Positions 32,558 to 38,566 of a stretch of 45,969 nucleotides of DNA are shown one piece after another. The DNA comes from a virus. The DNA is taken from positions 1 through 45,969 of the IMG/VR virus record IMGVR_UViG_3300022665_000379. The stretch is one strand, 5' to 3'. The translations under genes and the position numbers were made by a program. How positions within the stretch are numbered: the stretch's first letter is position 1; each line of letters begins with the position of its first letter. The notes beneath the pieces are model-generated. The model did not search any database. It was not told the origin of the DNA and saw only the letters and a program-made list of their open reading frames with translations.

Positions 32558-33726
32558 TTCACTAACCTCAGTTGGTGTACGTTTGAACCTTCTGTTATTG
32601 GCTGAACGGCCAAGTACTTGGTGTTGCCTTGCAGATCCACATGCATGATCTTGACGGCAACAAACTTCTTGATAACGAATTGGGAATTAGTTCCGTTCCC
32701 ACTGGCACTGGAATAGAGGGCTAGAAATCTTGGTTGACCAATGATACCTTCATAGTCACCTGACCCGCCCATGAAAGCTTTCTCCACTGTAGCAACCATA
32801 CCGGTCTGACCAGAAACCGTATCGCCCACCGAGATCTGGTTCCCATGGAAGGCCATATCATTGGCACTGGGTCCCTTATCGATCTGACGCATCAAAGTAG
32901 CAGCAGAACTGTTAGCTCCGATCTGGATAGCTCCGAAGTTACCTGGCGGCATACCCACACCATTCCAGGCACCGGGGAATATGAACACCTCCGGGATACC
33001 ATCATCCCCGAAATTGTCACCATCTCCCCCGGAGGCCAGTGTATTCCACTTGTCTTCGCTTGTGGTGAATGGCAGCAACGTGGGGTAATCAACCCGCGCT
33101 ATCGCTGTCTGAGACGTCTCGAATATGCCGTTGAGATTGGGAAAGAAGAGACCTGCCGAGCCATTCGTGTGATCCCTACGTATATGGATCGTAACCTGGA
33201 CGGCATTGGGTTGAACATCGTCTGGGGTCATCACCCCATCCTGGAACCGGCCAACGATAATATCCCCGCCCTCAGTATTCCAGGAGTTAGGGTCCGTGGT
33301 GTAGTCACCAGGCCGCACATTGTTTACGTGTAGATCTACAAACTGCCGGGCAGTGTCATGGCCCTCACCAGTGTAGGTGACTCCAATGCCGATCTTCGTA
33401 AGCTCCAAGGCATTATTGACGTGTAACGCCCCGGCACCAGCAAGGGCCCCCGAATCCGCGCATCTCTGTGCTTCAGCCTTAACCAGCCCCATGTAGGCAT
33501 GATCTATGACGAAAGCCATCAGGAGACACATAAAGGACATAAGGATGGCTGCAAGCGGAGCGATGGCTCCACACCGGATTATCATGGCAGCTCGCTCGTA
33601 CGGAAAATTATCCTGGAGCTTCCGGTAATGTCGCTCATTAGCTCGTTTCTTAATCTTACTGGACACGGAAATCTCCACACCATAAAGTAACAGGATGGAT
33701 AACGCAGCGAGTGCAAGGTCAATCAT
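32554..33726 (-). CDS. TadG-like (Flp pilus-type) membrane protein
   Basis: A 390-residue protein starting at ATG 33726, which has GGGAG 6 bases upstream; a longer form from 33756 is open but lacks a ribosome site. Two membrane helices are seen: DLALAALSILLLYGVEISVS (about residues 3-22) and GAIAPLAAILMSFMCLLMAF (about 52-72). After the second comes VIDHAYMGLVKAEAQRCADS then GALAGAGAL, the mark of TadE/TadG-type pilin-like proteins, where a helix exposes 'A-x-A-A-L-A-G-A'. The rest (about 90-390) is a beta-rich extracellular domain rich in Gly/Asn/Asp. TadG normally serves tight-adherence pilus systems of bacteria. No other Tad component occurs in the window. A putative own promoter precedes it. 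Confidence 0.7.
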   Translation of the reverse strand: MIDLALAALSILLLYGVEISVSSKIKKRANERHYRKLQDNFPYERAAMIIRCGAIAPLAAILMSFMCLLMAFVIDHAYMGLVKAEAQRCADSGALAGAGALHVNNALELTKIGIGVTYTGEGHDTARQFVDLHVNNVRPGDYTTDPNSWNTEGGDIIVGRFQDGVMTPDDVQPNAVQVTIHIRRDHTNGSAGLFFPNLNGIFETSQTAIARVDYPTLLPFTTSEDKWNTLASGGDGDNFGDDGIPEVFIFPGAWNGVGMPPGNFGAIQIGANSSAATLMRQIDKGPSANDMAFHGNQISVGDTVSGQTGMVATVEKAFMGGSGDYEGIIGQPRFLALYSSASGNGTNSQFVIKKFVAVKIMHVDLQGNTKYLAVQPITEGSNVHQLRLVK

Positions 33727-33763
33727 GAGGGACTCCCAGGGATACAAAAAGGTCATTATCTTC

Positions 33764-33792
33764 AGTATACCTTACGAATTGAGTATGAGCAA
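33764..33792 (-). promoter_or_regulatory. Putative sigma70-like promoter before the TadG-like gene
   Basis: On the minus strand, TTGCTC (plus 33787-33792) and TATACT (plus 33764-33769) are separated by 17 bases. The -10 box matches the consensus at five of six positions, the -35 box at three. The start would fall about 30 bases before ATG 33726. It lies in the 158-base gap between the two genes, the largest gap in the leftward arm. Confidence 0.4.
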
Positions 33793-33914
33793 ATAACAGG
33801 AAATTACTTGCATCGCGCACCCCAGGAAACACAGGGAGGAGAACAAACTCCACCCTGGGCTTCTAGCGTGATAACTAGTGAACTCAGATACCAGATCATG
33901 AACATAACCAAGGA

Positions 33915-34421
33915 TCACCTCACGATGATGTAACGGACTCCCCGATACATGAAACTCGGCACAGGTTCTATCTTGGGCGTTTTCGGACGAGGCTGTGGAG
34001 CCTGATAGACTGGCTGAATCGGCACCAGAGGTACATTCCATGGAGTCGCCTGGTACACCGGTCGCCATGGATTAGTGATGAAGGCTCCCATGCCAAATCC
34101 TCCAAATCCTCCAAACGTTCCACCAGCTGCCACTGCACTTGCCTCCACGTTCAAATTGACGACATTGCTGGCACTGGAGCTGGCCGACGCAGTTTGAGAT
34201 TGCGTCTGGTGCTGTCGGTTCACATTGGTGTTGTGATTGTGAGGGGATCGAGGGGATCGAGGGGGCTTTGGCGGCTTCGGTGGCTTCTGGTGATGACCGT
34301 AGCCATTGCCCTTGTGCTCAGCATGCCCCTTCCCCTGTTGGTTTTCGTGCCGGTCCCCAGGGGAGCCCAGTGCCGGCGCTGCAAGCGCGAATGTAAGTAG
34401 TACTGCTATGAAGGTCTTCAT
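33915..34421 (-). CDS. Secreted Pro/His/Gly-rich protein
   Basis: A 168-residue protein with AGGAGAG before its ATG. A Sec signal peptide (MKTFIAVLLTFALAAPALG, cut near ALG-SP) is followed by a His/Lys/Gly/Pro segment (HAEHKGNGYGHHQKPPKPPK), a Ser/Gln/Ala/Asn low-complexity zone (QTQSQTASASSSASNVVNLN), a Gly/Phe strip (GGFGGFGMGAFITNPW), a Pro/Gln-rich part, and an end FMYRGVRYIIVR. It is a small exported, mostly disordered protein; no enzyme motif. The His cluster could bind metal. Sits with the TadG-like gene. Confidence 0.65.
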   Translation of the reverse strand: MKTFIAVLLTFALAAPALGSPGDRHENQQGKGHAEHKGNGYGHHQKPPKPPKPPRSPRSPHNHNTNVNRQHQTQSQTASASSSASNVVNLNVEASAVAAGGTFGGFGGFGMGAFITNPWRPVYQATPWNVPLVPIQPVYQAPQPRPKTPKIEPVPSFMYRGVRYIIVR

Positions 34422-34429
34422 GTTCTCTC

Positions 34430-34897
34430 CTATTGTCTAACGTAGGGGTTAATGATCACAACCGGTCCACCACCCCAGCGGGTCTGCGTGCGGTAGGTAC
34501 GTTGCATACTAATGCCCGAATAACGAGTTTCGGAAGTCGCACCAATTGTTGCACCAGTGGATGAAGCTTGATCGCTCTGATTAAGATCGCTGGTTGAAGT
34601 GTAATCATTGGTCTGCACAAGAACATCCAAGGCAGGATTCCGGACAATCCATCCATCCGCGCGATCACGGGCTCGCTGGTAGGCAGCCGCATTCTGCGCG
34701 CGTGCCCATTTAGCGAAAGCTTCATCGCTCATAGGTACGGTATAGATCGGGAGCTTATCAAACACACCGATATTCTCAAAAGGCATAGCCATAGTGTGAA
34801 CACCCAACTCAGAGTCAACGGGTGCCATTGGCCCCGGTAGATCTGCGTTCGGAAAAGGAGTTGTGATCAGAAACAGTAATGGAAACAGAAAATGCAT
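34430..34897 (-). CDS. Secreted hypothetical protein
   Basis: A 155-residue protein. ATG 34897 has GGAGAG before it; an upstream in-frame start would lack this. A signal peptide (MHFLFPLLFLITTPFPNA) precedes the mature part: an acidic stretch, helical MSDEAFAKWARAQNAAAYQR, a Ser/Thr/Gln/Asn-rich zone (TSTSDLNQSDQASSTGATIG), and an end GGGPVVIINPYVRQ. There is no lipobox cysteine, so it is not a lipoprotein spanin. Ser/Gln/Asn-rich middles occur in both secreted neighbours. Function unknown. Confidence 0.62.
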   Translation of the reverse strand: MHFLFPLLFLITTPFPNADLPGPMAPVDSELGVHTMAMPFENIGVFDKLPIYTVPMSDEAFAKWARAQNAAAYQRARDRADGWIVRNPALDVLVQTNDYTSTSDLNQSDQASSTGATIGATSETRYSGISMQRTYRTQTRWGGGPVVIINPYVRQ

Positions 34898-34907
34898 AGG
34901 TTCTCTC

Positions 34908-35000
34908 CTATAAAGTGATTGCATACACAACGAAGAATATCATTGACAGGGATACCCAGCCGATGACGAAACAAAGTACACAGGTGTCTATATCTTTCAT
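34908..35000 (-). CDS. 30-residue single-TM micro-protein
   Basis: MKDIDTCVLCFVIGWVSLSM plus IFFVVYAITL: one membrane helix after a short acidic head, with AAGGA 8 bases before the ATG. It fills most of the gap between the methyltransferase and the secreted protein, and its stop lies 10 bases before the next gene's start. A ribosome site and placement support it. Confidence 0.5.
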   Translation of the reverse strand: MKDIDTCVLCFVIGWVSLSMIFFVVYAITL

Positions 35001-35012
35001 GAATTTAATCCT

Positions 35013-35756
35013 TCAGGCAGCCTCGGGGTGCTCCTCTACTAAGTGTTGGTAGTAAACTTTGGATTTCTCGATCAAGGTACACTGGCGGTCAATCCTCTTG
35101 CACACTCGAAGCGTAGTACCGGTGCCCCCAAAGGGGTCCAGCACATGATCACCGGGTCGCGTGGTCAGACGGATCGCCCGCTCGACTAGATCCTCATGGA
35201 GCTGTGTCTCATGCCACTTGCGTTTCACCTTGGCATTGCCAGGGACTCTCGGGTAGTCGTAAACGTCGTTCGGGAATGTGTACTCGTCCCAGTAAACATC
35301 GCCGGGCACTTTCCCCCGCTTATCGGCTCGCTTATCCCCATTCAGTTGTCTCCACGACGGAATCCGAATGTCATCGGGATACTCTGTATGGTCTCGTACC
35401 ATAAGACGCCAGAGAGGACGGTGGGCATTCCCGAGCGCGGAGCCATTCTGTTGGTAGAACGTGATGACTTGAACTCCTGGGTCGAATTTGTATTCGGGGT
35501 TGTACTTAATCCAGTACGCCATAGTGTTGGCAACTTCAAGGGTCCATCTAGCATTGAAGGACACCCAAAGAACAGGTGTGTGAGCAACTGCTTCTATGAT
35601 CCAACAATGCAGTAAATGGGAGTATTCGTCATAGGGTAGTTGGTCATCAACATCCTCGTATTTGAGTCCTATGTTGTCCGGAGGGTCCATGAAGATACAA
35701 TCCGCTGGCCGTAAATGTTCCAGGCAATCACCGAGAATGATATTATGATTCTTCAT
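35013..35756 (-). CDS. DNA methyltransferase (N4-cytosine/N6-adenine type)
   Basis: A 247-residue protein. Catalytic motif IV (IFMDPPDNIGLKY) lies near residue 23, and the SAM-binding motif I (HVLDPFGGTGTTLRVC) near 215, the order of beta-class amino-methyltransferases. The central part (TVLWVSFNARWTLE..., KRKWHETQLHEDLVERAIR) holds the target-recognition features; RRIWHETQ-like sequences before the last motif are common in this class. It should methylate adenine N6 or cytosine N4. No restriction endonuclease lies beside it, so protection from host restriction or regulation is likely. Specificity is unknown. Confidence 0.85.
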   Translation of the reverse strand: MKNHNIILGDCLEHLRPADCIFMDPPDNIGLKYEDVDDQLPYDEYSHLLHCWIIEAVAHTPVLWVSFNARWTLEVANTMAYWIKYNPEYKFDPGVQVITFYQQNGSALGNAHRPLWRLMVRDHTEYPDDIRIPSWRQLNGDKRADKRGKVPGDVYWDEYTFPNDVYDYPRVPGNAKVKRKWHETQLHEDLVERAIRLTTRPGDHVLDPFGGTGTTLRVCKRIDRQCTLIEKSKVYYQHLVEEHPEAA

Positions 35757-35940
35757 CTAGAACCTCCACGCCACAAATCATTCCAACACTTAGTACCCAA
35801 CTGTCCCCGGTATACTCCCAGATCGCACGCCGCCCATCATCTCCGAGAATAATGAAACGGTTGGGATTGATCTCTTCATACCCCTGCTTACGGAGTGACT
35901 CACGGAAAGCATCCGCCATTCCTATTGCTAGAAATTTCAT
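35743..35940 (-). CDS. Small hypothetical protein
   Basis: A 65-residue protein (MADAFRESLRKQGYEEINPN, RAIWEYTGDSWVLSVGMICG). A helix and three to four strands are expected. It overlaps the methyltransferase start by 14 bases and the exonuclease stop by 4. No family recognised. Confidence 0.55.
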   Translation of the reverse strand: MKFLAIGMADAFRESLRKQGYEEINPNRFIILGDDGRRAIWEYTGDSWVLSVGMICGVEVLDEES

Positions 35941-36557
35941 AATAGCACATCAAACTTAGTAAGAGCCGCATACACCCGGGCGCCAGTGATGGCATCAGGC
36001 AATGCATCGTGAGGTCGAGGATTCACAATCCCGAAGTAGTTACTCAACCACTTCAGATTCACTTCCTTAAACGGAATTTCCTTCCCCTGATAAGCTGCCA
36101 TGTCATTGATCCCTAGAGCAAGAGCTTGGCTGTCGCGCGCTATACCCATGAAGATCTCATCCAGAAGTGGGACTCCCAGCCAAAGCCCGGCCATGCCCTT
36201 CTCGAATGGCCAGTTGTGTGCCACCGGAATCATCCGACGATCAATTGGTAAGCCGAGTTTGTTCTTCCAATCAATCAATGCATCCTCCACTTCGTCTGGA
36301 TGGGCAGCCGTCTCCAAATCCTTCAGAGACAGCTGGTTCACTCGCATAGCCAGCGGGTCCGCCCGCTCCGGAAACAGCGGACGCATGTAGCACGTGAAAT
36401 TCCTCAACGTAGGATGGGGCTCGTAGTCAATGTCAAGCGGCTGTATCGCGACCTGAATGATTTCATGATACCCCAAGTGCGTACCAGTGGTCTCCAGGTC
36501 GACCGAGGCCAGCAGGTTACCATTGTGGTGAGGCAGTGAGCGGTATGAACGTGGCAT
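35937..36557 (-). CDS. DEDDh exonuclease (DnaQ-like)
   Basis: A 206-residue protein. Motif I LLASVDLETTGTHLG (Asp, Glu), then IIQVAIQPLD. Motif II PVAHNWPFEKGMAGL (Asn and helix) and motif III RPHDALPDAITGARVYAAL (His, Asp) are seen in order. This is a full DEDDh core of the polymerase III epsilon type. It could act in DNA proofreading or degradation. Its start overlaps the stop of the upstream membrane protein (TAATG). Confidence 0.83.
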   Translation of the reverse strand: MPRSYRSLPHHNGNLLASVDLETTGTHLGYHEIIQVAIQPLDIDYEPHPTLRNFTCYMRPLFPERADPLAMRVNQLSLKDLETAAHPDEVEDALIDWKNKLGLPIDRRMIPVAHNWPFEKGMAGLWLGVPLLDEIFMGIARDSQALALGINDMAAYQGKEIPFKEVNLKWLSNYFGIVNPRPHDALPDAITGARVYAALTKFDVLL

Positions 36558-36955
36558 TACGGTCCCTTCGGATTCACTATGTCTGTGAGCTGTTCAATGA
36601 TAACAACTCGCGGAGACACGTATGCTTTGATGCTCTGACATGCTCTCTCGCTTGCACAAGCGATCGCGCCAATCATCAATGCAATCACTATAACACCGAG
36701 ACCCCACCCGTTACCCCTAGCATCTCTATCAGTATCGTGACGCATGCCTCTCAATTTTGTAAAGTTGAGGAAAAGGAAACCCAATGAGATTGCCGAGAAG
36801 AAGACACACCAGATTATCCCCTCCGCGATTTGCCATCGGATTATCTCCTGGGCGTACATCGGCGCCTGTTCAATCACGAAATCTGAAGTGCTCGATACTG
36901 CGCCTTCTAAGGTCTCCAGGTAACTCATCAATCGTTTTTGAAGTTCTTCGTTCAT
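36557..36955 (-). CDS. Two-TM membrane protein
   Basis: A 132-residue protein. An N-terminal helical part (EELQKRLMSYLETLEGAVSS) is followed by two membrane helices (GIIWCVFFSAISLGFLFLNF and GWGLGVIVIALMIGAIACAS), joined by a basic-acidic loop, and an exposed C-terminus. Two-helix phage proteins include holins, but many are membrane effectors. The place in the replication-side operon does not favour lysis. It overlaps its upstream gene by 4 bases. Confidence 0.6.
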   Translation of the reverse strand: MNEELQKRLMSYLETLEGAVSSTSDFVIEQAPMYAQEIIRWQIAEGIIWCVFFSAISLGFLFLNFTKLRGMRHDTDRDARGNGWGLGVIVIALMIGAIACASERACQSIKAYVSPRVVIIEQLTDIVNPKGP

Positions 36956-37176
36956 GCTACTAATTCCACATCTTTAAGTGTGACTAATCTCCCGATGTCA
37001 GGCAGATATGATAGAATTATAGGCCCACTTTCAAGAAAACAAACAACTTGATTCTCATCGCTATCTTCCTTTCGCACGACAAAATTTAAGTCTCCATCAG
37101 TGTCCACATACAATTGACCCAGGTCAAGATCATCGATGGATAAATCCGATGCTTCGATTTTCAATTTCAAGTACAT
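36952..37176 (-). CDS. Small beta-rich hypothetical protein
   Basis: A 74-residue protein starting at ATG 37176 (MYLKLKIEASDLSIDDLDLG, LYVDTDGDLNFVVRKEDSDE), with an upstream in-frame extension to 37269 that would lie inside the previous gene. The 'DLNFVVR..D' and 'VVCFLESGPII' segments resemble the C-terminal domain of the preceding protein (VDDQEDVCQVLDEEKGNRRVVCLSVG...), hinting at a common origin. Function unknown. Confidence 0.55.
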   Translation of the reverse strand: MYLKLKIEASDLSIDDLDLGQLYVDTDGDLNFVVRKEDSDENQVVCFLESGPIILSYLPDIGRLVTLKDVELVA

Positions 37177-37922
37177 AACAACGTAGCCTCCTCTTGGGTA
37201 ATAATTCGGTCCACTTTCACCAAACTCGCCAGTACGGGTCGGATGTAGGGGAGTCCAACTGAAAGACATACAACTCGACGATTACCTTTCTCTTCATCCA
37301 GCACTTGGCACACATCTTCTTGGTCGTCAACAAAGAAGGTGCCGCTCTCCAGGTCGTGGGCGGTCTGGATCTTAGGCACCGGCTCATTATCCCAAGTGTT
37401 GGTGCCCTCCCAGGTCGACGGATCGATTGGGTTGTAGCCAGGGCCGTCATCGACCGTATCCGTTGCTTTGCAATCCGGACTAGGCCATGGCGCAGGATCG
37501 GGCTCGACGTCCGCGATTACCACCGAGCATTCCTTCAATGGTGATGGCATTTTCTCAGTGTGATGATCCATAAGCTCGCTGGCCTTGCTCGGGATCGGGC
37601 GATCGTCAATAAGTCCATCATTGATCATTGCGTCGTATAGAATGGCGAGAGTGGCCATGGCATGTCCTAGATGATGGACACCGCTATCCTTGGCGTACTC
37701 CTCACTGCAATCCCACCACAGCTCGATGTGACGGCGAGCGGCGACAACGTACGGACTGGCCTTGATTTTGATGGCTCTCCAGTTGTAAGGGCCATACTTC
37801 GCAGCCCCGTCCTTGAATGCCATAGCTGCGGCTATGTTCGCCGTCAGCGGAATCAAATGCAGAGGTGGCTTCCGGGAGCCGACAATGTCCTTGGGATTCT
37901 CTGGATCAATTGGAGTTGTCAT
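37167..37922 (-). CDS. dATP/dGTP diphosphohydrolase-like protein (PF18909-type)
   Basis: A 251-residue protein starting at ATG 37922, which has GAGGA 8 bases upstream (upstream in-frame Met codons are less supported). The N-terminal 110 residues carry the family pattern: KPPLHLIPLTANIAAAMAFK, DGAAKYGPYNWR, VVAARRHIELWWDCSEEYAK, SGVHHLGHAMATLAILYDAM. Metal ligands are Glu and Asp in these helices. Such enzymes cut dATP or dGTP to the monophosphate. Some related phage enzymes supply precursors for 2-aminoadenine (Z) DNA, but no PurZ partner is in the window. The C-terminal half (Pro/Asp-rich linker then an ETFFVDDQEDVCQV domain) is additional. Confidence 0.68.
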   Translation of the reverse strand: MTTPIDPENPKDIVGSRKPPLHLIPLTANIAAAMAFKDGAAKYGPYNWRAIKIKASPYVVAARRHIELWWDCSEEYAKDSGVHHLGHAMATLAILYDAMINDGLIDDRPIPSKASELMDHHTEKMPSPLKECSVVIADVEPDPAPWPSPDCKATDTVDDGPGYNPIDPSTWEGTNTWDNEPVPKIQTAHDLESGTFFVDDQEDVCQVLDEEKGNRRVVCLSVGLPYIRPVLASLVKVDRIITQEEATLLCT

Positions 37923-38175
37923 CTTCGTCTTCCTCACTAAAGTCCAAGGGATCTTCATCACCAATGACTAACGATTCAGCATTTAGCGTTTGAATCTTAT
38001 CGATGGCGACGTCAACCGATGGGAATGTGAGCCAGCTTTGAGTCAACCAATCAGGTCCTTCATCAAATTGCATCTTGACGACCTCACCGAAAGAACGAAT
38101 GACCCCCCGCTTAGCCTTAAAGAGTTCCTCGGGTCCGATGTACTTACCCAACTTCGTGTTTTTATCTTTTGGCAT
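37906..38175 (-). CDS. Small acidic hypothetical protein
   Basis: An 89-residue protein starting at ATG 38175, supported by GGAG 7 bases upstream. Basic N-terminus (MPKDKNTKLGKYIGPEELFK), a central strand-helix part (WLTQSWLTFPSVDVAIDKIQ), and an acidic tail (DEDPLDFSEEDEDDNSN). Acidic tails occur in ssDNA-binding and DNA-mimic proteins; it lies two genes after the primase-helicase, so a replication link is possible but unproven. Confidence 0.55.
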   Translation of the reverse strand: MPKDKNTKLGKYIGPEELFKAKRGVIRSFGEVVKMQFDEGPDWLTQSWLTFPSVDVAIDKIQTLNAESLVIGDEDPLDFSEEDEDDNSN

Positions 38176-38566
38176 CTGGTATCTCCAGGACAGAATCTTG
38201 ATCAATTTCCCACTCCTCCACATTGAAGAATAGGTTGCTTTTTGTTTCCCAATCTTCACCGATTAAGAATTTAGCTCTTACCTCCCCACTACCGAGGAAA
38301 ACCAATTGGGCCCAACGTCCGCGAAATTGTGGTTGGTCACCAGTGTACACGCCTGTGGCATAACCCATTCCTGTTGCACTAGTAACTGCGCAGCCACGTT
38401 CGAATCCTTTCATAAGGGCTTCTTTGTATCCCGAGTCGTAACCTTCCTCCCGGGCAGCTCTATGATATGAGAGCCCAGCGGACGCCTCACCGTCCGTGCG
38501 ACCTTTCTCATATCCACGCGCAAACCCGTCCTCATACTCGGGTGTCGTTCGATCAACATTAACCAT
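38162..38566 (-). CDS. Hypothetical protein
   Basis: A 134-residue protein. The ATG at 38566 overlaps the primase-helicase stop by 8 bases and has AAGGA upstream. The first half has repeated Y/G/E helices (YEDGFARGYEKGRTDGEASA, YDSGYKEALMKGFERGCAVT) like 'YxxGYxxG' motifs. The second half is beta-rich (GRWAQLVFLGSGEVRAKFLI). No family recognised. Confidence 0.55.
   Translation of the reverse strand: MVNVDRTTPEYEDGFARGYEKGRTDGEASAGLSYHRAAREEGYDSGYKEALMKGFERGCAVTSATGMGYATGVYTGDQPQFRGRWAQLVFLGSGEVRAKFLIGEDWETKSNLFFNVEEWEIDQDSVLEIPDAKR

Noticed and set aside
33831-33880. CCCAGG...CCTGGG hairpin between secreted and TadG-like genes
   Set aside because: The stem is interrupted and no T tract follows on either strand, so a terminator call is not supported.
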